DNA of 40,469 bases from an uncultured Steroidobacter sp. (lineage in GTDB: Bacteria > Pseudomonadota > Gammaproteobacteria > Steroidobacterales > Steroidobacteraceae). The stretch is from NCBI GenBank assembly GCA_946478975.1, contig CAMLEO010000020.1, positions 1 through 40,469 on the forward strand, written 5' to 3'. Positions 9,498-18,552 of the stretch are shown here, piece by piece. The notes beneath the pieces are model-generated. The model was not told where the DNA came from, ran no database searches, and was given only the letters and a program-made list of their open reading frames with translations. Every line of letters begins with the position of its first letter. Positions within the stretch are counted from its first letter, which is position 1. The position numbers and the translations under genes were made by a program.

Positions 9498-10463
9498 TCA
9501 GGGGTGATAACGGAACGACAGGCGCTCGCCGTTCGGCGCAGCGCCGGTGCCGTCCTGTGCAATCAGTTTGTTATCGAGCGCGATCGCGCGACGCAGAGTG
9601 GTCGCATCGCCCCGCACTGCCAGCTTGAAACGCATCGTGTCGCCGGCCACTTGCTCCAGCGCCACGGCGCGCACCAGCGTCATGCCTTCCAAGTAATTCA
9701 GCGTCGCCGCGTACGCGTCGAGATCGCGAATGCCGGACACTTCGACGACGACGTTGCCGAGCGAGGATGCCGAAGCAGCAAACATTCGCGCAAACGTGTC
9801 CGCCGCCAGGTGAATGCCATCTTCGAGCCCGCCGCTCGCTTGCGACGAGCCGTCGCGAGACAGCAGCGTCCAGCGCACCGTGCCGCCCTGCATCCGCCCC
9901 AGCAACGCCGCGTTCGCGCCGTAGCGTTCAGCTTCCTGCAGAGCCGTCGTCTCATCGAAGCCGGTGGGATTGACGGCCGGCCACTTCAACGGCAAACCGC
10001 GCGCCCGCGCCGCTTTCGCGACGACGTCTTTCTGCGCGTTGGGCTGATCGCCGGTGATCCAGTGCGAGTAGCCGTCCGCCTCGACCACGTTCAACAGCAC
10101 CAGCGTTTCGGGGCGCTCGCGGCCCCAGATCGGCAGCCCGGCCTCCTGCAGCAGCCGGTCCACCGACACGCTGTCGAAGCCGACCTGCAACACGTTGTCG
10201 GCGGTGAAGCCGAAGCGTTGGACATATTTACGCGGATCGTTCAGTGCAGCGCCGAGTCGGGCGGGCGCCTCGCGCTGGCCGCTGACGCGCACCACCACGG
10301 TTTTCAAGGCTTCCACGAACGCCGCGTCCCGAGAATTGTTGGGCACGGGCTGATCGGTCTCGTACAGGTCGGCGAGCGTCACTGCCCCTGCGGGGGCCGC
10401 CAGAACCCAAGACAACAGCAACAAGCGGATCAACGCCGCACCTCGACTCGCCCAGTCCGTCAT
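9498..10463 (-). CDS. DUF2066 family exported protein
   Basis: A 321-residue protein with an N-terminal signal (hydrophobic stretch [20 protein letters not shown]). The mature part begins with the family motif [20 protein letters not shown] and continues with [12 protein letters not shown] and LNVVEADG, as in DUF2066 proteins, which are usually found next to purM. The start ATG at 10463-10461 was chosen over an upstream frame because AAGGAAGG lies just before it and it yields a proper signal peptide. The function is unknown; an envelope location is likely. Confidence 0.85.
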   Translation of the reverse strand: MTDWASRGAALIRLLLLSWVLAAPAGAVTLADLYETDQPVPNNSRDAAFVEALKTVVVRVSGQREAPARLGAALNDPRKYVQRFGFTADNVLQVGFDSVSVDRLLQEAGLPIWGRERPETLVLLNVVEADGYSHWITGDQPNAQKDVVAKAARARGLPLKWPAVNPTGFDETTALQEAERYGANAALLGRMQGGTVRWTLLSRDGSSQASGGLEDGIHLAADTFARMFAASASSLGNVVVEVSGIRDLDAYAATLNYLEGMTLVRAVALEQVAGDTMRFKLAVRGDATTLRRAIALDNKLIAQDGTGAAPNGERLSFRYHP

Positions 10464-10508
10464 CGATCCTTCCTTAACAAGCGTCTGCAATGCTTCACTG
10501 GTGGCGTG

Positions 10509-10514
10509 TAAAAT
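10509..10514 (+). promoter_or_regulatory. Candidate purM -10 element
   Basis: TAAAAT sits in the 94-base gap between the divergent DUF2066 and purM genes and would give a leader of roughly 37 bases. No convincing -35 and no PurR-box-like palindrome was seen. Confidence 0.35.
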
Positions 10515-10557
10515 AACACACCGTCCCATTCAGCCCTCCGTTGCGCTCCCGACGACC

Positions 10558-11592
10558 ATGCAACCCTCCGAGCCCATTACCTACAAGGACGCTGGCGTCG
10601 ATATCGAAGCCGGCGATGAACTGGTTGAACGCATCAAGCCGGCCGTCAAACGCTCGATGCGGCCCGAAGTCCTCGGCGGACTGGGCGGCTTCGGCGCGCT
10701 GTTCGAGATCCCGCTGGACCGTTACAAGAAGCCGGTGCTGGTGTCCGGAACGGATGGCGTCGGCACCAAGTTGCGCCTGGCGATCGAAACCGCGCGCCAC
10801 AGCACCATCGGCATCGACCTGGTCGCGATGTGCGCCAACGACGTGGTCGTGCAGGGCGCCGAGCCGTTGTTCTTCCTCGACTATTACGCCACCGGCAAGC
10901 TCAGCGTCGAAGTGGCCGAAACGGTGATCAAAGGCATCGTCGAAGGCTGCGTTCAGGCCGGCGCGGCGCTGATCGGCGGTGAGACCGCCGAAATGCCCGG
11001 CATGTACGCCGAAGGCGATTACGACCTCGCCGGCTTTTGCGTCGGCATCGTGGAAAAAGATGCGGTGATCGATGGCAAGCACACGCGCCCGGGCGATGTG
11101 ATCATCGGCCTGCCCTCCTCGGGCCCGCATTCGAACGGCTATTCGCTGATCCGCAAGCTGATCAAGACCGCCAAGGCGACGCCGGCGACCAAGATCGAAG
11201 GCGGCCTGCTGTACGACGCGCTGCTCGCGCCGACGCGGATTTACGTCAAACCGCTGCTCGCGCTCGCCAGGGCAGTGCCGGTGCGCAGCTTTGCTCACAT
11301 CACCGGCGGCGGCATCACTGAAAACATTCCTCGCGTGATTCCGCCGGGCCTGGAAGTACTGCTGAGCGCGAAGACCTGGCAGCAGCCGCCGGTGTTCGAC
11401 TGGCTGCAGAAGGCCGGCAGCATCCCGAGCGTCGAGATGTATCGCACCTTCAACTGCGGCATCGGCATGACCGTGTGCGTCGCCGCCGAACATTGCGACA
11501 AGGCGATGAAGGTGCTGACCGAGCAGGGCGAGCACCCGACGGTGATCGGTGAAGTGCGCCGTGGCGACGGCGGCGTCGTGATCCACAAGTAA
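10558..11592 (+). CDS. purM: Phosphoribosylformylglycinamidine cyclo-ligase (AIR synthetase)
   Basis: Fifth step of purine synthesis: ATP-dependent closure of FGAM to aminoimidazole ribotide. The 344-residue product (E. coli 345) starts [20 protein letters not shown] and contains [44 protein letters not shown] and [13 protein letters not shown], all hallmarks of PurM. An upstream in-frame start is possible but would lie on the promoter. It is followed after about 6 bases by purN. Confidence 0.98.
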   Translation: MQPSEPITYKDAGVDIEAGDELVERIKPAVKRSMRPEVLGGLGGFGALFEIPLDRYKKPVLVSGTDGVGTKLRLAIETARHSTIGIDLVAMCANDVVVQGAEPLFFLDYYATGKLSVEVAETVIKGIVEGCVQAGAALIGGETAEMPGMYAEGDYDLAGFCVGIVEKDAVIDGKHTRPGDVIIGLPSSGPHSNGYSLIRKLIKTAKATPATKIEGGLLYDALLAPTRIYVKPLLALARAVPVRSFAHITGGGITENIPRVIPPGLEVLLSAKTWQQPPVFDWLQKAGSIPSVEMYRTFNCGIGMTVCVAAEHCDKAMKVLTEQGEHPTVIGEVRRGDGGVVIHK

Positions 11593-11598
11593 TATTTG

Positions 11599-12279
11599 AT
11601 GCAAGACGTTTCGAAGTCCCCCTCGAGGGACGCTGCCGGCGGCAAGCTGCCGATCGTCATTCTGATTTCCGGCCGCGGCAGCAACATGCAGGCGATCGCC
11701 GAACGGGCAGCGCAAGGGACGCTGCCCGTCGAAGTTCGTGCGGTCATCAGTGACAAAGCGGACGCGCCGGGCCTTGCCACCGCGGCGTCGATGCACATTC
11801 CAACTCGCGCGCTCTCGCCTCGCGAATTTCCCGATCGCTTAAGTTTCGACGTCGAGCTCGCGAAACTAGTTGACGGCTTCGCACCGAAGTTAGTGGTGCT
11901 CGCCGGGTTCATGCGCATCTTGAGTCCGACGTTCATTGCGACGTTCGCGGATCGCATCCTGAACATCCATCCATCGCTGCTGCCTTTGTATCGCGGCTTG
12001 CACACGCATCGCCGCTGTCTGGAAGCAGGCGACGCGATGCATGGCGCGAGCGTGCATTTCGTGACCGAGGAACTCGACGGTGGGCCGCTCGTTATTCAAG
12101 CGCAGGTGAAAGTCCTGCCCGGGGACAGCGAAAGCACGCTTTCAGCACGAGTTCAGCGGCAGGAACACAGGATTTATTCGCAGGCGATCGAATGGTTTGC
12201 CCAAGGCCGCCTGCAGTTGCGAGCGCAGCGCGCGTGGCTCGACGGCCGGCCGCTCGACCAGCCGGTGATCGTCACATAG
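11599..12279 (+). CDS. purN: Phosphoribosylglycinamide formyltransferase 1
   Basis: Third step of purine synthesis: formyl transfer from 10-formyl-tetrahydrofolate to GAR. The 226-residue product (E. coli 212) has the phosphate loop ISGRGSNMQAI, the folate/catalytic region LNIHPSLLPLYRGLHTHR with the catalytic Asn and His, and the Asp motif VTEELDGGPLVIQ. The N terminus has a short extra stretch before the Rossmann strand (KLPIVILISG). A TTG directly precedes the ATG; I chose the ATG. It lies between purM and the DUF3108 gene, which starts eight bases later. Confidence 0.97.
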   Translation: MQDVSKSPSRDAAGGKLPIVILISGRGSNMQAIAERAAQGTLPVEVRAVISDKADAPGLATAASMHIPTRALSPREFPDRLSFDVELAKLVDGFAPKLVVLAGFMRILSPTFIATFADRILNIHPSLLPLYRGLHTHRRCLEAGDAMHGASVHFVTEELDGGPLVIQAQVKVLPGDSESTLSARVQRQEHRIYSQAIEWFAQGRLQLRAQRAWLDGRPLDQPVIVT

Positions 12280-12287
12280 GAGCTCGA

Positions 12288-13040
12288 ATGCGGTTGATGG
12301 CCAGACTGACGACGATGCTGCTTGCAGGCGGTCTGTTTGCAACCGCGGCTTCCAGCCAATCTCAGGGACAGGCGCAGGGACAAGCTGTGTTTCCCAAGCC
12401 GTTCACCGCAACGTACGCCGTGAGCTATCGCGGCATCCGCGCCGGCGATCTCACATTCAAGCTGTCGCGCGATCCAGCGACCAATCGCTACACCTACGAA
12501 ACGACTGCGGATCCTTCGCTGCTCGCGCGCATCATGATCAGCAGCGCGGCCGAGGAAAAAAGCGTGTTCGACATCGGGCCGGAGGGCGTGCGCCCCATCG
12601 ACTGGCATTTCGACGACGGCAAATCCGGCACCGCCCGCGACGGCAAGCTGCACTTCGACTGGCAGAAGAATGTGGCCACCGGCGTGATCGAAGATAAAAA
12701 CATCGAGCTGCCGCTCGAGCCCGGCCTGCAGGACCGCCTGTCGATTCAAATCGACGTCGTGACTTCACTGTTGCGCGGCGAGGAGCCGGGCGAGATCCCG
12801 CTCATCGACAACAACCGCGTCAAACGCTACACCTACACCAAGATCGGCACGGCCGTCACCGACACCGATCTCGGCAAGCTCGACACCGTGCTCTACGAGA
12901 GCACCCGCCAGAACTCCGACCGCCAGTCCCGCTTCTGGCTGGTGCCGAAGATGGAATATCTCGCCGCCCGCGCCGAGCAGGTCCGCAAAGGCAAGGTGGA
13001 GACCGTCATGGTGCTGAAGTCCTTCCAGCAGCAGAAGTAA
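12288..13040 (+). CDS. DUF3108 family exported protein
   Basis: A 250-residue protein with a signal peptide (MARLTTMLLAGGLFATAASS, residues 4-23) and a mature part starting FPKPFTATYAVSYRGIRAGD, the typical opening of DUF3108 proteins. The rest is predicted beta-rich, with FRVS-like repeats and a C-terminal WLVPKMEYLAARAEQVRKG. The start has GGAG seven bases upstream (TAGGAGCTCGA-ATG). It is next to purN, as in many gammaproteobacteria, and probably has an envelope-related role that is not known. It ends 12 bases before the convergent dcd. Confidence 0.85.
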   Translation: MRLMARLTTMLLAGGLFATAASSQSQGQAQGQAVFPKPFTATYAVSYRGIRAGDLTFKLSRDPATNRYTYETTADPSLLARIMISSAAEEKSVFDIGPEGVRPIDWHFDDGKSGTARDGKLHFDWQKNVATGVIEDKNIELPLEPGLQDRLSIQIDVVTSLLRGEEPGEIPLIDNNRVKRYTYTKIGTAVTDTDLGKLDTVLYESTRQNSDRQSRFWLVPKMEYLAARAEQVRKGKVETVMVLKSFQQQK

Positions 13041-13051
13041 TCGAGCGAGCT

Positions 13052-13615
13052 TCAGGCGCGCGGCAGCGTCACACCTTTCTGCCCCTGATACTTGCCGCCG
13101 CGGTCCTTGTATGAAGTCTCACAGACTTCGTCGGACTCCAGGAACAGCATCTGCGCCACGCCTTCGTTCGCATAGATCTTGGCGGGCAGCGTCGTGGTGT
13201 TGGAAAACTCCAGCGTGACGTGACCTTCCCACTCGGGTTCGAGCGGCGTGACGTTCACGATGATGCCGCAGCGGGCGTAGGTGGACTTGCCGAGGCAGAT
13301 CGTCAGCACATTGCGCGGGATGCGGAAGTATTCGACGGTGCGGGCAAGCGCGAACGAGTTCGGCGGGATGATACAAACATCGGACACCATGTCGACGAAG
13401 CTCTTGGAATCGAAGTTCTTCGGATCGACGATGGTGGAATTGATGTTGGTGAAAATCTTGAATTCGTTGGCGCAGCGTACGTCGTAGCCGTAGCTCGACG
13501 TGCCGTAAGAAATGATCTTCCCGTTGCTGGCGGTGCGCACCTGGCCGGCTTCGAACGGTTCGATCATGCCCTGGGCGGCCATGCGGCGGATCCAGCGGTC
13601 GGATTTGATGCTCAT
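13052..13615 (-). CDS. dcd: dCTP deaminase
   Basis: Makes dUTP from dCTP for thymidylate synthesis. The 187-residue product (E. coli 193) carries [20 protein letters not shown] with the catalytic Glu in [12 protein letters not shown], and [12 protein letters not shown], the standard trimeric dUTPase-fold motifs. It is downstream of apbC and 49 bases away, a pairing also known in pseudomonads. Confidence 0.97.
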   Translation of the reverse strand: MSIKSDRWIRRMAAQGMIEPFEAGQVRTASNGKIISYGTSSYGYDVRCANEFKIFTNINSTIVDPKNFDSKSFVDMVSDVCIIPPNSFALARTVEYFRIPRNVLTICLGKSTYARCGIIVNVTPLEPEWEGHVTLEFSNTTTLPAKIYANEGVAQMLFLESDEVCETSYKDRGGKYQGQKGVTLPRA

Positions 13616-13624
13616 GAATTTACA

Positions 13625-13651
13625 AGTGACTGATGACGAGTGACTGATGAC
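13625..13651. repeat. Two copies of AGTGACTGATGAC
   Basis: A perfect 13-base unit is repeated with a 14-base period in the apbC-dcd spacer (13625-13637 and 13639-13651). It is a short tandem duplication just upstream of dcd; any function is unknown. Confidence 0.7.
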
Positions 13652-13664
13652 TGGACGGACTGGA

Positions 13665-14765
13665 TCAGGTGTCTTCGGTGCTGATGGTCGGAAAAGCGAC
13701 GCCGGACTGCAACCCGGTGACCACCAGGCGCGCAGCCGTGCGACGAGCTAAATCGATATAAGCGCGGCCGATCTTGCTGTCCGGCTCGGACACGACCGTC
13801 GGCTTGCCGCCGTCCACTTGTTCGCGAATTCGAATGTCCAGCGGCAGCTCGGCCAGCAACTCGACCCCGTACTGTTCGGCCATGCGACGGCCGCCGCCGG
13901 CGCCGAAGATATGTTCTTCGAAACCGCAGTTCGAGCACACGTGCGTGCTCATGTTTTCCACCACGCCGAGCACCGGCACGGCGACTTTCTGGAACATCCG
14001 CAACCCTTTGCGGGCATCCAGCAGTGCGATGTCCTGCGGCGTGGTCACGATCACCGCACCGCTGACCGGCACGCGCTGCGAAAGCGTGAGCTGAGTGTCG
14101 CCGGTGCCTGGAGGCATATCGACGACGAGGTAGTCGAGCTCGCCCCAGCGCGTCGTTTCCAACAGCTGCACCAGCGCCTGCGTCACCATCGGCCCGCGCC
14201 ATACCATGGGCTGCTCGACATCGACCAGGAAGCCGATCGACATCACTTTGATGCCGTACGCCTCGGGCGCAATCATCGTGCGCTGATCGGGGCTGGTCGG
14301 TTTCTCGTGACTCAAGCCCATCATCTGCGGCTGGCTCGGGCCGTAGATATCCGCATCCAGCAGGCCGACGGCCGCGCCGTCGTGCGCCAGGCCGAGCGCC
14401 AGGTTGACCGCCGTGGTCGACTTGCCCACCCCGCCCTTGCCCGAGGCGACCGCGATGATGTTGCGAATGCCCTGGATCGGCTTCAGATTGTTTTGCACAC
14501 TGTGCGAGGTGACGCGCCAGGACACAGGGAGGTGCAGCCGCTTCAGCCAGGGCAACGCGCGGGCGCGCTGTTCCAGCGCGGCCGTCAGCTCGCTGGCATA
14601 GTGCCGCGCCGGGAATCCGAGCTCGATCGCAACCGTAGCCTCGCCGTTAGCGACCTTGATGGACGTAATGGCGCCGGCCGCCTCCAGCGTCAGCCCGAGG
14701 TAGGGATCGACGTAGCTGGCCAGCTGGCGGCGCAGCTCGGATTCATGCGAGGTGTCGGAAGTCAT
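13665..14765 (-). CDS. apbC: Iron-sulfur cluster carrier ATPase (Mrp/ApbC)
   Basis: P-loop scaffold that delivers Fe-S clusters. The 366-residue protein has an N-terminal MIP18-like domain (about residues 8-85), a deviant Walker [17 protein letters not shown] at about 108-123, [26 protein letters not shown] (Walker B) and the cluster-binding CxxC ([13 protein letters not shown]) in the C-terminal third. It is the first gene of a leftward pair with dcd. In pseudomonads the neighbour on the other side is metG; here three pilus/kinase genes intervene. Confidence 0.96.
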   Translation of the reverse strand: MTSDTSHESELRRQLASYVDPYLGLTLEAAGAITSIKVANGEATVAIELGFPARHYASELTAALEQRARALPWLKRLHLPVSWRVTSHSVQNNLKPIQGIRNIIAVASGKGGVGKSTTAVNLALGLAHDGAAVGLLDADIYGPSQPQMMGLSHEKPTSPDQRTMIAPEAYGIKVMSIGFLVDVEQPMVWRGPMVTQALVQLLETTRWGELDYLVVDMPPGTGDTQLTLSQRVPVSGAVIVTTPQDIALLDARKGLRMFQKVAVPVLGVVENMSTHVCSNCGFEEHIFGAGGGRRMAEQYGVELLAELPLDIRIREQVDGGKPTVVSEPDSKIGRAYIDLARRTAARLVVTGLQSGVAFPTISTEDT

Positions 14766-14827
14766 CGAAGGATTGTAGCGGATCGATCCCCCACCCTCAC
14801 CCGGTAGGCAATACGCTTAGGATCGTG

Positions 14828-14836
14828 TGGCATAAT
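14828..14836 (+). promoter_or_regulatory. Extended -10 promoter of the HEAT-kinase gene
   Basis: TGGCATAAT fits an extended -10 (TGn plus CATAAT). The same nine bases occur before metG. A start near 14843 would give a leader of about 104 bases. The remainder of the 181-base apbC/kinase gap shows nothing else that I can identify. Confidence 0.5.
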
Positions 14837-14946
14837 GCGCGGCAATATTATGATTTCGCGGATGTTGGCGCTCCCGCCCCTGAAGGTTGGGACCGGCGCC
14901 TGAACTTGGAACGTTCGCCACAAAGAAACGGATACCGGACTGCTAG

Positions 14947-17385
14947 ATGAGTTTTTTTTCCGATCTGAGAGCCGAGCGCCTGATCGCCGAGATCCGCGGG
15001 ATTGGGGACCCGCTGCATCCGGACTCGCAAAAAGCGCTGCAAAAGCTCGCCAAGATCGGCCCGGGCGCGATTCCGAAAATCCTCGACGCGCTCGCAGTCG
15101 CGGACCGTAAGGAAACCGCCTCCTACGTCGACATCCTGACCCAGCTGATCGACAACAAGAGCTTTCCCATCCTGGTACAGGGCATGGTCGAAGGCAGCCC
15201 GCGCACCATCGCGGCGATCGGCCAGGCGCTGGTGGCCAGCCGCAACTACAGCGCGAACCAGTTGATCGAGCTGCTCGGCCGCGAGGACATGCCGAAACCG
15301 ACGATTCTGGAAGTGATTGCGGCCCAGAAGAGCCGTTTCACCGTGCGCGACCTGCTCCAGCACGCCTACAGCCAGGAAGCGAATGAAAAGGCGGCGCTGT
15401 TCCGCATCGTCGCCGAGCTCGCCGACGAGTCCAGCATTCCGGAGCTGATCAGCCGCATCGAAGGCAAAGATCCGACCTCGCGCATTCACATCATCAACAT
15501 CCTGGCGCGCTTCAACCGGCCCGAGGTGTCGCAGGCGATCCAGACGCAGCTGCGCGACCCGAACAAGATGATCCGGCAGGCGGCGCTGAATGCGCTGTCG
15601 AAGATGGATGGGCCGCTGAACATCGGCCCGATCTGCCAGCTGCTGCGCGACCCGGACCTGGAAGTGTCGAACCGCGCCATCGACGTGGTGGTGCGCGCCA
15701 AAGATCCGGACACGATGAAGTACCTCATCGAGGTGCTCAAAGACGAAAACGAATACGCGCGGCGCGCCGGCGTCGAGGTGCTGAATCATCTCGGCACGGC
15801 CAACGACATCAAACATCTGTTGCAAGTCATCAAAGATGACGACTGGTGGGTGCGCACCCGCGCCGCCGACGCGCTCGGCAAGATCGGCGGCCCTCGCGTC
15901 GTCGATGCGGTGATCGAGCTGATCCGCGACGAAGACGAAGACGTGCGGCGCGCGGCCATCGAGATCCTGAATCAAACGAAAGACGAGCGCGCCATCAACT
16001 TCCTGATCGAGGCGACCAAGGACAAAGACTGGTGGGTCAGCGAGCGCGCCGTGGATGCGCTGGCTGAAATCGGCAGCAAGAAAGCCGTGCCCGCGCTGGT
16101 CGAAATGTTGAAGACGCCAAACACTCGCTCGCTGCCCTCCGTCGCACGCGCGCTCGGCAAACTCGGCGACACGCGAGTCATCGAATCGCTGGTCGGGCTG
16201 CTCGACCGGCCGGAAAAAGAAATCAAAGTCGAAGCAATCAATGCGCTCGCGCGCCTGGCCGACGACAAGCGTGCGGACGCGGTGCGTAGTTATATTCAAT
16301 CCGCCGGCTCCGCGACCAACGATCCGACGATCGAGCATGCGGCGATTCGTGCGATCGAAGATCTCGACCTGCGCTATTCGAGCACTGCCGTCGCGGCCGC
16401 GTTGAAGGCGAATCGCACATTAGCTGAGCCTGCCCGCGCAACCAGCCGCACGATGGCGGAGCCTGCGCGCACGTTGCTCATCGATCGCGGCGATGTCGAT
16501 CAAGTCATCAAGAAGGCCGAAGAAGCTGCCGCGGCGACCGCGAAGCTCGACATCGGCACGCTCAAGCCCGGCGATGTGGTGGAAGGCCGTTACAAATTCA
16601 TCGAGAAGATCGGCAAAGGTGCGTTCGGCACCGTGCTGCTGATGGAAGATACGGTCGTCGAAGAGCGCCTGATCCTGAAGTTCCTGAACCCGAACGTGGC
16701 GCAGGACGAAGAGATGATGAAGCGCTTCGTGCACGAGCTGCGCTACTCGCGCAAGATCACTCATCGCAACGTGATCCGCATTTATGACTTCCTGTACATG
16801 CGCGGCAACTACGCCATTTCCATGGAGTACTTCCCGTCGCACACGCTGGGCAGCGAGATCGTCAACGAAAAACCTTTGCCGCTGCCGCGCGCGATGAAAT
16901 ACGGCATCGATATCTGCACCGGCATGGCGGTCGCCCACCAGGCCGGCATCGTGCATCGTGACTTGAAGCCCGCCAACATTCTCATCAACAACGAAGGCTT
17001 GTTGAAGATCGTGGACTTCGGCGTCGCCGCCGCACAGAAGGAAGGCGACACCCAGCTCACCAAGACCGGCTACGTGATCGGCTCGCCCAAGTACATGGCG
17101 CCCGAGCAGATCCTGGGCAAGAAAGTGGATGACCGGGCCGACATCTACAGCGTCGGCGTGATCATGTATGAAATGGTCACCGGCGTGCCGCCCTACAGCC
17201 GCGGCGATCACATGTCCGTGATGTATCAGCACGTGCAGGGCAAGGCCAAGCAGGCCCACGAAGTGAACCCGTCGCTGCCCAAGCCGCTGTCCGACCTGGT
17301 CACCAAGGCCATGTCCGTGGACAAGATGAAGCGCTTCCAAAGCATGGATGAGCTGCGCCTGGCCTTGGAAAAAGCCCTGCAGTAA
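14947..17385 (+). CDS. HEAT-repeat / Ser-Thr protein kinase fusion
   Basis: An 812-residue soluble protein with two parts. Residues about 30-470 are helical HEAT/Armadillo-type repeats, with recurring units such as WWVRTRAADALGKIGGP and EDVRRAAIEILNQ, which usually form protein-binding superhelices. After an Ala-rich linker, residues about 545-810 are a Hanks-type kinase with every catalytic element: G-loop GKGAFG (556-561), Lys578, Glu597, HRD 670-672, DFG 690-692 and APE 718-720, plus threonines in the activation loop (TQLTKTGYVIGSP). No transmembrane helix is seen, unlike most bacterial kinases of this type. It is followed by two PilT-family ATPase genes in the same direction, 71 bases on, so it may phosphorylate or sense pilus-retraction components. 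The start lacks a clear Shine-Dalgarno sequence. The substrate is unknown. Confidence 0.9.
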   Translation: MSFFSDLRAERLIAEIRGIGDPLHPDSQKALQKLAKIGPGAIPKILDALAVADRKETASYVDILTQLIDNKSFPILVQGMVEGSPRTIAAIGQALVASRNYSANQLIELLGREDMPKPTILEVIAAQKSRFTVRDLLQHAYSQEANEKAALFRIVAELADESSIPELISRIEGKDPTSRIHIINILARFNRPEVSQAIQTQLRDPNKMIRQAALNALSKMDGPLNIGPICQLLRDPDLEVSNRAIDVVVRAKDPDTMKYLIEVLKDENEYARRAGVEVLNHLGTANDIKHLLQVIKDDDWWVRTRAADALGKIGGPRVVDAVIELIRDEDEDVRRAAIEILNQTKDERAINFLIEATKDKDWWVSERAVDALAEIGSKKAVPALVEMLKTPNTRSLPSVARALGKLGDTRVIESLVGLLDRPEKEIKVEAINALARLADDKRADAVRSYIQSAGSATNDPTIEHAAIRAIEDLDLRYSSTAVAAALKANRTLAEPARATSRTMAEPARTLLIDRGDVDQVIKKAEEAAAATAKLDIGTLKPGDVVEGRYKFIEKIGKGAFGTVLLMEDTVVEERLILKFLNPNVAQDEEMMKRFVHELRYSRKITHRNVIRIYDFLYMRGNYAISMEYFPSHTLGSEIVNEKPLPLPRAMKYGIDICTGMAVAHQAGIVHRDLKPANILINNEGLLKIVDFGVAAAQKEGDTQLTKTGYVIGSPKYMAPEQILGKKVDDRADIYSVGVIMYEMVTGVPPYSRGDHMSVMYQHVQGKAKQAHEVNPSLPKPLSDLVTKAMSVDKMKRFQSMDELRLALEKALQ

Positions 17386-17456
17386 AGCCCCGCGCTCGGT
17401 TCCCGCGATTCGCCCGCTGGCAACCGGCTGGTCTTACACGGTAGGCTTCCGGCCCC

Positions 17457-18551
17457 ATGGCCCGAATAGACGCCTTTTTAAAGCTCGGCACCGACCAAGG
17501 CTGCTCCGACATTCATTTCGCGGTCGGCCTGCCGCCCATGCTGCGCATGCATGGCGATCTGCTGCCCATCAAGTTCCGTGACCTGAGCCAGGCCGAGCTC
17601 GAAGGCTACATCGCCGAGATCATGAGCCGCGCCAATCTCGACCAGCTGCGTCGAGGCCACGACGTCGACTTCTCTTATGTCTCCGGCAACGGCGGCCGCT
17701 TTCGCGTCAACGTGTTTCGCAAAGAGACCGGCGTCGGCGCCACGTTCCGCGCCATTCCTTCCGACGTGCCGACGCTCGATCGCCTCGGCCTGCCGCCGAT
17801 CGTCAAAAAGCTTTGTGACAATCATCAAGGCATGATCCTGGTGACCGGCTCGACCGGCACCGGCAAGTCCACCACGCTGGCCGCGATGATCGATCACCTC
17901 AACGCGACGCGTAAGGTGAACATCATCAGCCTCGAAGACCCGATCGAGTTCGTGCACAAGAGCAAACAAAGCCAGGTCATCCAGCGCGAGCTCAACACGC
18001 ACCTGCCCTCGTTCGCTGAAGGCGTGCGCGCCGCTATGCGCGAAGATCCCGATGTGATCCTGGTCGGCGAATTGCGCGACGCGGATACGATTCGCTGGGC
18101 GATGACCGCGGCCGAAACCGGCCACCTCGTGCTCGGCACGCTGCATACGACCGGCGCGGTGAAAACCATCGATCGCGTCGTCGACGCGCTGCCTGCCGAC
18201 GAACGCGAGCAGACCAAGGCATTCCTGTCCAACAGCCTGATCGCAGTGATCACGCAGGTGCTGGTCAAGACCGCCGATCAGCGCGGCCGCAAGGCGATTT
18301 GTGAAATCATGGTCGTGACGCGCGCGATCGGTAAGTTGATCATGACCGATCAAACCCACCAGATTCCTTCGCAACTGCAGATGGGCAAGGACTTGGGCAT
18401 GCAGATGCTCGACCAGGCGCTGCTCGCCAACGTGCAAGCCAAGGAAATCGATCCCGACGACGCCTACGTGTATGCGAACGACAAGAAAGTGTTCGCGCGC
18501 TTCGTCACCGATACCAGCGTGCTGCCCAAGCTCGACCTGGCGCCCGGCTAA
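17457..18551 (+). CDS. pilT: PilT-family pilus retraction ATPase
   Basis: Hexameric ATPase of the type II/IV secretion family that depolymerises type IV pili. The 364-residue protein opens MARIDAFLKLGTDQGCSDIH, has Walker A TGSTGTGKSTTLAAM, the Asp box ISLEDPIEF, Walker B REDPDVILVGELRD and the His box TAAETGHLVLGTLHT. The C-terminal motif that reads AIRNLIRE in classical PilT is AIGKLIMT here, and SLRAVISQ is SLIAVITQ, so this is a divergent PilT. It lies between the HEAT-kinase gene and a second PilT-family gene one base away. Whether it is the organism's main PilT cannot be told from one window. Confidence 0.88.
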   Translation: MARIDAFLKLGTDQGCSDIHFAVGLPPMLRMHGDLLPIKFRDLSQAELEGYIAEIMSRANLDQLRRGHDVDFSYVSGNGGRFRVNVFRKETGVGATFRAIPSDVPTLDRLGLPPIVKKLCDNHQGMILVTGSTGTGKSTTLAAMIDHLNATRKVNIISLEDPIEFVHKSKQSQVIQRELNTHLPSFAEGVRAAMREDPDVILVGELRDADTIRWAMTAAETGHLVLGTLHTTGAVKTIDRVVDALPADEREQTKAFLSNSLIAVITQVLVKTADQRGRKAICEIMVVTRAIGKLIMTDQTHQIPSQLQMGKDLGMQMLDQALLANVQAKEIDPDDAYVYANDKKVFARFVTDTSVLPKLDLAPG

Positions 18552-18552
18552 T

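Noticed and set aside
10495..11796. Minus-strand frame opposite purM
   Set aside because: purM on the plus strand is complete with all motifs; the antisense frame has no recognisable start signals or domains.
14766..14946. Possible small RNA or riboswitch in the apbC/kinase gap
   Set aside because: Only an imperfect GGCGC...GCGCC pairing was seen with no terminator; not enough to call an RNA gene.
14848..16338. Minus-strand frame opposite the HEAT region of the kinase gene
   Set aside because: Mirror of the repeated HEAT codons; the antisense protein also looks repetitive for that reason only.
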